A DNA stretch of 64,000 nucleotides from contig JADFUC010000217.1 in NCBI GenBank assembly GCA_019722365.1, forward strand, positions 1 to 64,000, in the 5' to 3' direction. The notes under the pieces were generated by a model. That model had not been told where the DNA came from and searched no databases. It worked only from the letters and a program-made list of their open reading frames with translations. Source of the DNA: Lithospermum erythrorhizon (taxonomy: Eukaryota; Streptophyta; Magnoliopsida; Boraginales; Boraginaceae). Positions 24,715 to 37,015 of this stretch are shown in pieces (within the stretch, counting starts at the first letter, position 1; each line of letters opens with the position of its first letter). The position numbers and the translations under genes were made by a program.

Positions 24715-25370
24715 GGCCATATCGTATATCTCTTGAATGTCGTTACTTGTTTTATTTTTCATGTTGCATGTATTCAACGATTATGTGCTAGTATGCATGA
24801 GTAAATGAAAACAAAGTAATAATAATCTCACGATTAAAATTTAAGCAAAGTATCAAAAGTCGATTTTAAAGTTGTGCAATCAATTTGCATCAATTGGAGC
24901 CGCAAGTGATAGCAGATGTTACAATGTTGTTTGATATGACAATGGATAAATGTTGAAGTGATTTCCACTAACGTTGTGGGCTTCGGATAGTCAATCAAGT
25001 AACACTTTGGTTTAATTGGTATATAACCGGTTTTCGGAGATACAAATGTTGGGTAGCATCTTGTAACGAATCTTGAGTAACCGCAAGTTATGTAGTTTAC
25101 ATAATTGGTTGACAACCTATATTATAATGGATTCCAAAATGTATCACGGTGTTCTTAGTTTAAATTTAAGTATAATAGATCTTGATACTAATATATTTAG
25201 GTGAGATTTGAAGTGTTAGTATTTACTTTACAATTTATTTGTAAGTGTTTTAGCATGATAGTTCTTGAGTGCATTTATTTTGTTACTTATTCTTGTAGAA
25301 TTAATATGGCTACCACTATTATTTAGAGACTACGGTTCAAAGCTACATTAACTTCGATCGTGTGATGGTG
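24715..25370 (+). repeat. Dispersed repeat family A, copy 2
   Basis: Same orientation as 1-640. Matching anchors: TCGTATATCTC (24,721), TGATTTCC followed by AACGTTGTGGGCTTCGGATAG (about 24,959-24,990), GGTTTAATTGGTATA (25,011), GGATTCCAAAATGTAT (about 25,129) and ACAATTTATTTGTAA (about 25,231). Unlike copy 1 it has the GTTGTGGGCTTCGG block only once. Non-coding. Confidence 0.6.
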
Positions 25371-28300
25371 CAAATTTTGAGGCGTGGTCTCGTGAGTTGA
25401 AGGTTGTCTTGAGTTGCGAGTTAAATCGTCTTGTATAAAGGAATTCCTATATAGACATACGGGGACACTAGTAATATGCCTTTGGAAGAAATAGGAGTTG
25501 TATAAAGAAGGACTCTCTAAGCAAAGTGTGTATCAGCTTTACTCGGATGGGCAGTTTCGGGCTACGGCCTTGATGAGTATCGCGTATATGACATTTATCG
25601 AAGCTCTTGAGTGAATCGGAAGGCATGGAATATGAGAAATGCGAAACTTTCGTGCTACCGTTGGCGTAGGCAATCTGGCGATTACGATTGCGCTTAAGGT
25701 GATGGATGCGGCAGCGGTGCGAGCACTTGAGGATCTGAATAAGCCCAGGGCAGTTCTTTATCACCATGAGATGCGCTTTGGTCGATATGTCTAGGTATAT
25801 CAAGGCTATAAGCGGTAGAATCGTCGAAACCACTTGCCGAGATTCATAATAAATAACATTAGCGTGCTAATGAATTTTGGATATGAGCAATTAACTGACT
25901 TCTGCGTAAATTTTCTAGCGGTAGCGTCGCTTGAGCAGAGAAGAGGGCAAGGGTAATACTCTGCCAGAGATGACATTTTCCATTCTTCTGAGCTCGAGGT
26001 CAGGAAGCGGCACATAGGAAATTCAATCGGGCCAGGAAGAATGGTTTTTAATAAACACGAGCCTAAAGGTGTGTATATTTATTGAAGTTTGTACAACTTC
26101 TAATTCTCTTCGTGGGTGCTAGACACCGGTTGTGGTTCTCGTATTTATTAAGTAATATGCGAGGAACTCAAGTTAAGTAGAACTTCGAAAGGAAATGATA
26201 CGTGTGGGAAATGGCGTGATTTTGAAGCCTTGCGGTAGGATCCATTAGTTTAAATTTGCCCAGCGGACACTTGTTTTGAACTTATCTACGGTATACCTTG
26301 TGATCATGTGGATGAGCCGAAGCTTAATTCAAGTTGTGAAAATAGGATTCAGCGTTTGTTTTCAAAGCGTTTTAAATATTCAATTCATATTAAAGAGCAC
26401 GTGCTAGCTAACATAAAACAAGTTTTAGTATAGAGATTTCTTCATGAGCCTAATAAAAAAGGCAGTATTGACTCTTGTGCGACGCGATCCTTTGACATAA
26501 AATTAAACTACATTAGGGATCGGAGGATGGTGGTTGGCCCAGTTGCTGAGTGGTGGCGAAGGTTAGGCCCAGTTGTAGTGGGAAGATCGGATGATGAGAA
26601 TTGGGTTTGGCTCTGACTTGGGACTTGTCTTAATTGGGGGTTGTTTGCTCTTAAGACCCAGAAGTGCGGCAGGGTGTCAAATGAGATTTGTATGCGGTAG
26701 GGGATTAAATGGATATCACATTTGACATAAAATGGGTCCGGTGTCAAAATTTGATCCGGTGCCAATTTTACATGACACACACCCCAGTGTAAGTTCCACG
26801 AGTGGAGATGAATCGGGGCTTTGCCACCACGTTGGGCTGCGTGGCAACTTGTGGTTGGTTTAATTTTTCTTCTTTCATTTTTAAATCTTTCTTGGAATAT
26901 AATTAAGCTTAATATATATATATATATTTGGCCAAAAAGGATCGGACGGAACGGTATTTATCAGGCGGGTACCCGATCAGGCGCAAAAATCAAAACCCAA
27001 AATTAAAAATCCTTATTGACACCCTAAAATTTAAATTGTCAAAATCAAGTCACTAATTAAAATTCTCAAAACTGAAAACCTCTAAAATACAAATCTAATT
27101 CCTAATTAACAACACTACATGGATCCTTCACAAAATTATAATTTTTTTTTAATTCTGTTTCACCTTAAGCAGAGAGAAAATCCCAAATTACAACTTTGAA
27201 ATTTAATTAATTTTCATGTCAAAATATATATTATTTAATACATTAAAAAATTAATTTTTATAGTAATTATAAATTTAATAATTAAATATATGAAATAAAT
27301 AAAAAGAAATGAAAATTATGGTGGGGTCTATGATGAAGCGATGTGGAAGGGATAGAAAGTAATTAACACCTTGATGGGGCTGTTGTTGAAAAGAGAAAGG
27401 GATGTGGTGCATACATTATTTGGTGCAAACTTGGCCCACCCTCTAAGCCCAACAATTTATTAGACTAGGCTAGCTGGTAACTGGACAAAACACGGGGGCA
27501 TAATATAGCCTAGCCCAATCCAAACATGCCACCATGAATCGCCATCACCGCTGTCTTCTTCGTCGAAAGTTCGTACCATTACAACCCTCTCTTTCTCCTC
27601 TTAATATGTATAATCTATGTAACTTTTCTTAGTCCTAAAGTAACTAATTTTTTGAGTTTTTTTGTTTTTATGTTAATGTTGTTCTAGTTTTTTTAGTTAA
27701 TTTTAGTATGTTATTAGTAGATTTATGTGAATTTGTGCACAATATCTTAATGAACGATTGTTAGTTTTGATTTTCAATTTAATTTCTCAATCTATTCTAT
27801 TTCTTAGAATTTCAAATTCTGATAGAATTTGATTCATGAAATTAGAACTAGAGAAATGAAATTAGGTAGGGAGAAGATAAATTCTATTGTTTTTCTTTTT
27901 TCTTTTTTTTTGTTTCTATTGTTTTTTGTTGATTTTATGATCCATTTTTGTCGAGTTGGAGTTATGGAGTATAATTTTGAGAAAAATGGAACTGTTTTAT
28001 TACTATATTTTTTTCTAATTTCTATCCAATGTGCAATTACTCCATGTCTTTAGATATTGTCACTTTTTTGCTTTACCTCCTCCAACCTTCTCCCAGAAGG
28101 TTCAAGATCCTACTATTTTTGCTCTTGAAAGGCGTGATTTGTCTCAACAGGTTCAAGTTGCTCCTCAAGATAAATTTCTACGAGGTCTATTCCTTTAATC
28201 ATATTTTAGTGAAACTACATTTAATCAAATTTATTGTCCAGTTGGTTTCGTTGATTACTGTTTGTGCTAGTCATTCGATAAGATAACACATCGAATGTTA

Positions 28301-28409
28301 AATCATCAATTCTGAAGTTAACGTACTTGATTGTTTAATTGGTGAAATATTTGATAATGTATATTTTTTAAATAGATAGTATAGTGCACTTGTACATTAT
28401 TGATGCATT
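25371..28409. other. Decayed repetitive and intergenic DNA
   Basis: The part at 25,440-26,400 is GC-richer than its surroundings and has long but broken frames on both strands, like retroelement interior; no motif is recognisable. At 26,500-26,800 short direct repeats around GGTGTCAAAATTTGATCCGG occur. At 26,930-27,000 a CGGACGGAACGG/GGCGGGTACCCG segment resembles 62,085-62,235. At about 28,102-28,158 one stretch reads like an exon (KVQDPTIFALERRDLSQQ after an AG), but nothing around it completes a gene. Confidence 0.4.
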
Positions 28410-28720
28410 TGGGTTTTGTTTTAGTTGTTGGAGCTATTTTTTGTGTTGTTTATGGTTATTTTTCTGCTGTACTTTTTAGAGATTTCTGGTGCAGGTTTTA
28501 AACACATATAGTTCAGTCTTTTAGCTTCCTTTCTAAGAAGTTTCAGATAGTTTTGGGTCTGTTTCGCTGTAGTTTTGAAGCTTCTCATTGGTGCGAGGAG
28601 ACTGCACTTGTGGAGCAACCTTGGAACAGTTTTATAGCTTCTTTTTTGTGCAACTTTCGAGCAGTTTTTGGGCTATTTTGATACAACTTTTAAGCTTCAT
28701 TCTGGTGCAATGAGGCTATG
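28410..28720 (+). repeat. Diverged tandem repeat, about 80 bp period
   Basis: Several diverged units share the order AGTTTTGGG...TGT...AGTTTTGAAGCTTC...TTGGTGCAA. Recognisable units start near 28,475, 28,548, 28,628 and 28,663. The motif TTT(A/T)AGCTTC(A/T)T-TT-TG(T/G)TGCAA recurs. Non-coding. Confidence 0.5.
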
Positions 28721-29259
28721 GATTTGGATATGTTTTTGTATATTTTTTGTTGTTTTTCTTTGGAGCAGATTTGTGGTTGTTTTTATGCAAAAATGTTGTA
28801 CTTTTCCACTTATTTGGGGCTATTTTTTGAAAGTCAAAAAGTTAGAGGATGCCAGAGAAAAGATGAAGATTCAAGACTCTACATTAGGAGACATCAGACA
28901 ACAAAGAGCATCAACTTGTAGCATTTTTTTGTAAATCAAATCATCTATGTATTTTATCTAGTAGAAGTTAGGTGTTCATCTTCATTTGTAATGATCAACA
29001 ACAATATGTATTGAAAATTCCAAACATAAATTGTCTTTTTGGATTCGGCATTTAGCAAAGAGAAGGTGAAAACTTATGTCATTGCAATGTATTGTTTTCA
29101 TTCTCAATGAAGTTGTTCTCAATTATGTCAAAAAAAAATTACTAATCGTTTATAGTTCCACTCTATGTTGTTTCTATTTCTTCTCAATGATACACTTGAA
29201 AAAAATGCTCATATTTCAATCATTACACGTGTACTTGAACACAAAATATACATATTATT
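28721..29259. other. Intergenic DNA
   Basis: T-rich DNA followed by AT-rich DNA. No gene, no clear repeat partner. Confidence 0.4.
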
Positions 29260-29292
29260 AGATGCGGATATATATGTACTCAAATATATGTC

Positions 29293-29316
29293 TACGGAGT
29301 ATATATATACTCCGTA
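29293..29316. repeat. Perfect 24-bp palindrome
   Basis: The arm TACGGAGTATAT is followed directly by its exact reverse complement ATATACTCCGTA. It sits within the group of TACTC-containing dispersed repeats (see 29,260-30,350). Confidence 0.9.
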
Positions 29317-29508
29317 TATGAATATACACATTATCAATATAATTATGCAATAATATTTTTGACATACCTAGTTACATTTTACTACTTCTAATTCTATAAT
29401 ATAATAAGCAATGTGATTCTATTACAACTATTTGGCATTGCAAATGGAATGAGACTTGTCACTTGCTTTTGTGACCTCGAAAGCCTTTTCATATTGCGCT
29501 CTCCATTA

Positions 29509-29913
29509 TTAGTTCAAGCGTGAAGCCCATTCTTGCTTTAAGTACCAATCCGAGTGTGTGAGCTGGCGCGTAGGCGCTTGACAAATACAGAATGTAGAAC
29601 ATAACATATTCCGTATGCTAAGGTTGAAATAATAATAGCCATGGTTTAATGAATCTGCTATAGTCGTGGCCAAAAAATGCGTCCAAAAAATCACCTCCAA
29701 AACATCTAGAAATCAGTGAAAACACCCAGCGTGAGAGATAACAACATCCTTTTCCCGCATTGCGGTTAAAACCATAAGCTGTCTCCTCGACATATAACAT
29801 AAAATGCAATAATCATTGAACATCAGAATCCATGAAAAGTTTGATGCAGGCGCAGAAAATGCAACCCAACCCATCCATTGGCAATAGATTTGTCCCCACA
29901 AAATCAGTGACAA
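29509..29913 (-). pseudogene. Broken reading frame, unrecognised
   Basis: On the minus strand two open segments (29,913-29,713 and 29,700-29,509) lie in the same frame and are separated only by a stop near 29,710. Together they would give about 130 residues rich in aromatic residues and Cys. I recognise no family. A start or splice context is not convincing. It may be chance, since base composition here is more balanced than in the surrounding AT-rich DNA. Confidence 0.2.
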
Positions 29914-30350
29914 AATATATCAACATTCAACCTAAAATTCATTATACATAGTACACGTGTACTCAAATGTGTGTCTTTGGAGTCTTTGCATGTACTTTAA
30001 TACACGTATGTATAGAATATAATACTAAAGTACTACGATTTTTAAACTATATGTGCAAATTTGTGTTCGCATTATACGTATATACTCAAATGTGTAGTAA
30101 TACGCATATGCGAACATAAAACTATATTATTATGTTTTTAAAATACATGTACTGGTGTGTATTCGAGGGAGTATATATGTATTCTAAATATATTTACACA
30201 CATTGACTTAATAGATCTAATAATTTGTTAGAGTATATATGTACTCAAATATGTGTAATTAGATAGTTATGTACTCTTAATACATTCTTCTATATTTCTT
30301 CCTACAATTATATATTTTGAGTATATATAAACTCAAATGTGTGTTTGTTT

Positions 30351-32929
30351 ATATATACTCTTCTCTTACACACTTTAAAGCTACTTACAACTGAGTATTT
30401 GGAGTATAAATATCTTTCCGAGCCTAGTGTTTGTAGTTTTTACCTAACAACCTAGAGTGCAAATGTACTCTGATGACTAGATCTACATTATTCAAGGTAG
30501 AACTAACATGTTTAGAGTATTTCTATACTTAAATTTATCTATCAAGTGTAAATATTTACTCCATATAACCATATAAAATATGAACATTTCAAATCACAAT
30601 AACTCGATTCTAAATCAACAAATTAACATGTATTTTATTCATTTTAAAATTGACACTCTTTGTAAACCTTAATTTTATACAATTTTAAACTTGAAACTAT
30701 AATACAATTCAAATCGAGATGAGATGTTTCAAAATTAGAAAATTAAAATGCATTTATTAATTTAAACTACACAACGATTGTAAACCCCAAATTTGTACAA
30801 CCTTTTCATTCAAAACCTAAAATCATATAATTCAAGTTCAAAAATACATTAGAGCAATAATATACTCAAATTGACATACAAATCAACATCAGAGTACACA
30901 AATATGTTATTTCAATTTTTTTAGTTTATAAATTCATTAAGTACTGTAGAATTACTTAAAAAATCACAGGAATTATCAAGTTATTAATTTTACCTTTTTC
31001 CCGGCTTAAATCGAGTTTGAGCATTATCCTTCGATGTCGATAGAAGAAATGATTTCTAAGTAGAGAAGCGAGAGAGTAGTGAGCCGAAAGAGATTAGAGG
31101 CAATCTGATCGAGAGAGAGTGATTGTGTGTGTTTGAATGTGTAGTGTGTAAGTATTAATTATGTGAATATTTATTTATTTTTTAATTAAATAATTATGAG
31201 GTGTCTGCGATAGATTAATGTTTCATGGGTTGCACCAATTTGTAAAGTGTAAGAAAGCGAAATCATTTCATGACCTCGAGGCCTCTTGGGATCGCGGAGG
31301 AGGTAAATTACGGGATGTGCCTCGGCCGGTCGGGGGCGAGGAGGCACCCTTTAAACCAGCGATGCAGTTACTGTAGTTTAGTAGTGGCATGAAGGGCTAG
31401 AGTCTTTGGCATTAGCGCTCTTGTCGCTACCCAGGATTATTTACACGCGAGGCGGTTACTTATATAGGTGCAGAAAAGAGAGTAAGTGTGTATTTGATGG
31501 TGTTAAGTTGATGTGGTGTCAATTTGACACTTCAGCTAACATGTGGATAGTGCAGGGGGAGAATCGTTTATGGGGGTTTGCACCCAAATGGACCGGTAGA
31601 AACTTTTCAGTTCGGCTCGGTTCATTTGAATATAATTTCAATCATTCGGCTCTATCTTTAATTCACCCAAGCAGACCTTGAACTTGACTATTTCGAATTG
31701 AATATTAGGATCGAATCGAGGCATAGAGGTCGTTTATAGCCTATGAGGAGATGGTACGTATTGAAGCAGAATATAGAAACCTGGTTCAATCAAGGGAGGT
31801 AATTTTAGAAGGACAAAGCAGGTAAAAATCTTGATAAGATAAATACTGTAGATAGTGAAAATTTAATTAATTTTAATAAAATTCATTTCTATGGATTTAT
31901 TGATTTAGTTAATTTTCAACCGATTACACGATTATACATGTTGATTAGAGTTCACCCGGACTTTCAAATTAAATTCAAGCAAGGAAAAAAAATAATAGGT
32001 TCAGTGATTCAAGGGCCATATTAATTTTAAATTTAAAATTAGGATTTTCATTAAATAAGCACAATTTTAAGCGCAAAATAGGGTTTCCATAAGACCCAGG
32101 ACTTGAATTAATGAATAAATATCGGGATCAATAAATAAATTGATATTGACCTAAAAACCTAAGTAGGCGCAACTCCACATTTCATGGAGAACAAATGGTG
32201 TAAAATATCAAGCAGGTCAGTTATGCCTTAAAATCAACTTGGTGAGATGGTGATCGCTTTGAGAAATGGATCGACCAATCAAAAACAGCTCGAGAGAATC
32301 TATAAATGCCCCTCCCTTTTTTTAGCCCTTATAATTTTGAAATTGATAGGTAAAAGTGGGAGAAAAGCTAAGGCAAAGATGAAAACAGCTTTGAAGGAAA
32401 GATCGGCAACGTCTCAGGACTTGAAGATTTAAGGAAAAAAGTTCTACGGGACACGAGACCTAAATAGGCGCCTATCTGTATGGCCCGATCCCAGAGTCTC
32501 CTGTGGAGTTGCCCCATTAAAGCGGCCCGATCCCGCCGACAAAAAAGCGGGCGTCCATCCCAATATTTGTAGGAAACCACGATCTTGGGGGCCCTACTTA
32601 AAATCAAATCTAGAAAAGGAATAAGGCATTGAAGCCCTTGACACGAATAGGTTACTGCTTAACATGAAGTATTGCAAGGCTGCGCTACTAAGGCCCCTGT
32701 GCAAATCAAATCGGAAGAGTAAACCCGCGCTTTCTGCATTCGGCAGAGGCATAAAGGGAAAGTACTAAAATTTTCTTCTTGGAAAGACACGACCACTTAA
32801 GCTACACTTTTCATCGAGTTCGGTACCACGTTGCGAACCTCACCGAAGCTAGTCCGGCGCGAGGAACAAATTGTTGAAAGCGTCAGGAAAGGAAAGAGGA
32901 CATATCAGTAAATCGCGTCAAAGTCCCGC
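30351..32929. other. Intergenic DNA leading into the LTR element
   Basis: 30.4-31.25 kb is AT-rich without genes. From about 31,260 the base composition becomes more balanced, with retroelement-like debris (for example GGCCTCTTGGGATCGCGGAGG at 31,281), but no protein motif or repeat partner. This may be part of the same or an older nested element. Confidence 0.4.
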
Positions 32930-33350
32930 CTGAGGACATCGAATAAGAATTCAGCGTCCGGCCGACCAACATCAATAAAGAGAGTAAAGCGTGTTATTCC
33001 AGCCTCTGACCAAGTGGAAGGGGTCAGAGTCAGCAATCCGGCCCGTATATCATGGATGGTTCAAGACAAAGATCGAGTCCCACTTATGACCACGCGGGAT
33101 CGGAGTTGCTGGCTTGATTGGACCATATCAAGAATAAAAGGCAATTCCTCGCTCCGAATACATCAGTGTTATACATATCAAGCTGAGACCAGTAAGTATA
33201 TTGTAAGCCTTGACATATGTAGGAAGTACTAGGCGATAGTCGAACCCCGACCGTTTGACAAAATCTCTTTTTGTACCTTGAAAGATTTCCCAAGGGGTTT
33301 TATTTTAGTGTTATAATATAAATAATAAAGTCTTTCCTCGCGATAAAAAT
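32930..33350 (+). repeat. Left LTR of the 33-39 kb element
   Basis: It matches 38,510-38,940 through the anchors listed for the element, with many substitutions and small indels, so the insertion is old. The left limit is approximate. A short ATAATATAAATAATAAAG segment lies near the right end. Confidence 0.65.
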
Positions 33351-36300
33351 CTTGTGACGGTGGGCTCTACACTCTCGTCGCTCGACTCGAAAGAACCCTT
33401 GAGATGAGCATGAGTAAGTGCAGTTCGGCGTACTACGGGGCCTTAGAAGCAACGTGGGTTACCACGCGAGTGGAGGCGGGCGTCTACTGTGACTGGATGA
33501 CGTACTTATGTGAAAGGGACATTGATTGCAGCAGAGGCTCAGCGTACTCAGCAGTCTTCATCCCATTCCCAGATGTGGTTCCTTGGTAATCCGAAAAAAG
33601 CCAATCGAGATCGTCACATGGAATTCGATGATTCATATACGTCATGATGAAGGGAATCACCGCGTAGAAAGAAGCGAGATAGCCTCTACAACCAAGATGA
33701 GTGGAAGAAATGGTCAAGCATGTCTCGGCGTCGAAGAATCTCTCTACCGCGCCCAGGAAAGATACTGGAAGCCATGAGCAGGGCCTTGGCTACGAGAGGC
33801 CAGCTTGGGGTTACACCCTTACGAGGCGCCCTAATACCTCGAAAGGCGCCGGAAGCACCTTTCGCTCCGCTGAGATCAAGCTTGAAACACATCCATGGAC
33901 CCAGCAACCCGAAGGTGGTAGGGACTCCATGCGTCTCGGTGATGGAACCATACCCGGTGCACAAGTAGGGAGTTCGTATTGGAGACAATCGTACACCAGA
34001 TGAGCCGGTTCACTTCATATTCTATGTCGACACTTACGAACCATGAATGGGTTGAAGCTGAGTATCAACCCCAAAGTTCAACGGTTAATTGGAATTAGAA
34101 CCCCAATGACGCATTACCCATGTAAACATGCAATAATCTTTGAGCAAGTGGAACCCCGCGTAGTCAGCTTGATTCATCAGCTCGAAAGGGAATGCGTTGA
34201 GAATGATGCTGAGACGGACTCCGTCGACGGTAGGCACAATTTGGAAAAGTAGTTCTGCCCTTCTTCCGGCGCGATTGCCAGCAGCGCCAAGAAGAGCGGT
34301 CACTTGAGTACATCGACCCGATGGAGGGCCTCGACTTGAGTGCAAAAGATAGACTCGGTCTTGACGTCGGCATGTACATACGAGGGGATGCGGTGGGGAC
34401 CTCCGATTACATCGCAGTGGGGATACTGCGAAGACCTTGACGACTATCCACTAGAGCACATGACATGGAGGAGTCTTAGGCAAACAAGGGGAAGGGTGCG
34501 GCCTCATTGGTCACCCTGTAAAACTGAAGTATGAGGCGAAAAGGCCGAGGAAAGCATCAATGAAAAAGGATGCCGGCATACTTCCAAATCAACTAAGTTC
34601 TCATTGAGACTAAGATAACGGGCGGACTGACCTTCTTGCGACAAGTGCCTTACAAGTAAATGCAAGCCCAAGGAGTACCACTGCCCGGTCAGACATCCCC
34701 GGGATGTTTGAGGAATTTCAGAGCAAAGATGATCGAACTACACGAGTCCGGCGCCCAGGAGAAGCCAACAACCTTGAGAACAGTTATTGAAGTACCGTGA
34801 TGCTAGGACGTAATGAAATTACTTAGTCTTCATGGGAGAAGGTCATGGACCTCTCCCATCAAGGAGCCATATTGTTGGAGAGAAAAAGGTGCCGTCGGCC
34901 CATTATACCATGCATCCTCAGAAAGTTGAGGTAAAGTCTTTAGAAACACGGAGAAACAAGTTGGAACCTGGGATGAGTGGCGAACTACCTGACTACTCCG
35001 ACCGTGAAGACACAAAGTCGTGCCATATGTGTGTAGGTGAAGACAACCAGGCGAAACAACTGGGTCCTCAGCGATCAAGAGGTCCCTACGAGCAGCAGTC
35101 GCCTTCACGAGGCGAACATACCAAGAAGATGGTGACCCTGACCGCCAGCTCTCTACAAAGCCGGCCAAGCGGTGGCGAATCCATTCACCATCGAGAAGAA
35201 GCGCCTTTGTCGATGCGAGTTACATCAAAAGCTGAGACGGACGGACTAAACTGAGGAAAATTGCAGCCTTCTTGTCCAGCCGAAGCCATCCAGAAGAGGA
35301 AGAATTCGTAGAAGCACTCGAAAGGGATGATGCACCATTAACAGCGAGAAAATGTGGCATCGAGGGCAGCTCAAGGCTCGTGACACACGGTGCGAGAGCG
35401 AAACATTGAGCGTGTGACGATGAATACGAAACATGACCTCTGGTAGCGGGCTACGATCCCACATAAAGAATACAACCGGGGGCAAATCAACCTTTGGAGT
35501 CAAAAAACATAGTGCGAGCGAGCCTTAAGAGAAGCTTCTGGCCTTGAGGCTACCCCGTGAGAACTCAGCAATGGGACTCGGAGTGCTTGCAGCTTTCCGT
35601 TGTGTGTCGTGATCAAAGGATAGCCAACTACTACATGGTACGAGCGAGAACTCTGCGTGTATCCAAAAAAAATATGGAGAAACAGTGTTCGAAGGTCGGG
35701 AAAATCCAACAGCAGCGGAAATGAACCGGTCGGTCTTCCGAGTTGGGGGCAACTGATAATCAGGCAAACCACGTATCCGTCTTCGAGGACTATGAGAAGT
35801 CGAGAAGTAGAGGTATAATGAACCACCTTTGCCACGGAAAGAAGACATGCGAGACAAGCTCTGCCGGAAGGCGAAGGTGTCACGGAAATCTGAGGAACAG
35901 AAGAAAGCGTCGCTTTTTAGATTTAGCAGTGAACATAACCGAAGAGGAGGTCCATCCAGGAACCGTCGAGACCTGTCGGCCTCAAGAAGCCCTAAAAGCG
36001 AGTTCATATGCAGTCACCCGAGATGAAGAACCCTCGAAGAAGTCATAGACACAAAATTTATGCGCGGCTTCATATGAAGAGACATTGTGGGAAAAGCGAT
36101 GGGAAGCGACCCGAGTGCAGCAGCCAGGTCGTCGAGAATACTAGACAAAGTATCGGACAAAGTGGGTATCTGGGTACCTACATGAGCAAACCTTATAGAA
36201 TAAATGCATGCCCAGACTAAAGAAAATCTTATCGGCCGACGCCCAAGCTTTAAAAGCGAGAGTTCATGTACGAGGTCGTCCTTGGCCCGAGGAAAGGACC

Positions 36301-36573
36301 CTTGAAGAAATCATAGACACAGGTATGGACCCAGATTACATATATGAAGAAACACGTAGGGAACTGATGAAAAACGCGATCGGGCCTTGTCGAGAAGTCG
36401 CTGATCTTTGGACAAACACCGGGATAAATGGGTGTACCAGTACATCCCAAAAAGCAGGACCACGTAAGGCGGAGGTGTCGTCATTGCAAAAAGCAAAGAG
36501 GACCTCATGAGTGGTCCTTTTTGAATATCGGCTTTTCACAGGAGATAGATGTTATCACCTGATAACGCCCAAA

Positions 36574-36628
36574 GACCTCGAGAGAAGAAGAAATGAGAGG
36601 TGACCTCGAGAGAGAAGAAATGAGAGGT
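36574..36628 (+). repeat. Two-copy tandem repeat (28 and 27 bp)
   Basis: GACCTCGAGAGA...AGAAATGAGAGGT occurs at 36,574-36,601 and again directly after at 36,602-36,628. The second copy differs by a small deletion. It lies inside the LTR element. Confidence 0.9.
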
Positions 36629-36724
36629 GACCCCGATATAGTGGAGGCCACCGAGTGTTACCGTGATAAACAAGAATAGAGCCCTCACAAGCACGAGGTT
36701 CAGCGCCCGCTGACCACAAGGATA

Positions 36725-37015
36725 AGAGGATAAACTATACACTTGCTCCCAAAGACAGGTATAAAGCTGTCCCAACCTTCCGAGCACGAGGATAAAGCGT
36801 CGCTGACCTCACAGGCACGAGTAAAGCTGGCCGCTCGGGATAAAGGATAAAATATACACTTGACTCCTGAACATGAGTATAGAGATTGTCCCGACCCCGG
36901 TGGGAGGGATAATTACTACAGAACTCCTAAACACAGTATCCGACCCTACCAGTGCGAGGTAAATTACCTATAGAACTCCTAGAGTATGAGTATAAAGCCT
37001 TAGGCCACCCTCATG
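36725..37015 (+). repeat. Diverged tandem array, about 55-110 bp units
   Basis: Four to five units share the order GATAAA-TATACACTTG, CTCCTxAACATGAGTATAxAG, TGTCCCGACC and a GCACGAG-like end. Starts are near 36,730, 36,791, 36,847, 36,909 and 36,959. Arrays of this kind are known from non-coding parts of some large plant LTR elements, between the coding region and the 3' LTR. Confidence 0.6.

Larger units (their letters stand above)
29260..30350. repeat. Dispersed short repeats with TACTCAAATGTGT core
   Basis: The core TACTCAAAT(A/G)TGTG or a close form, usually after GTATATA or ACGTG, occurs at about 29,277, 29,959, 30,075, 30,239 and (as AACTCAAATGTGTG) 30,329. Inverse forms such as GGAGTATAT and GAGTATATAT lie between them. 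Spacing is irregular, so this is not a simple tandem array. Confidence 0.55.

Noticed and set aside
34832..35254. 140-codon open frame inside the LTR element as a gag gene
   Set aside because: No capsid or zinc-knuckle motif; similar open frames occur on the opposite strand, as expected from the higher GC content.
35525..36007. 160-codon minus-strand frame inside the LTR element
   Set aside because: No recognisable domain; it overlaps other frames on both strands.
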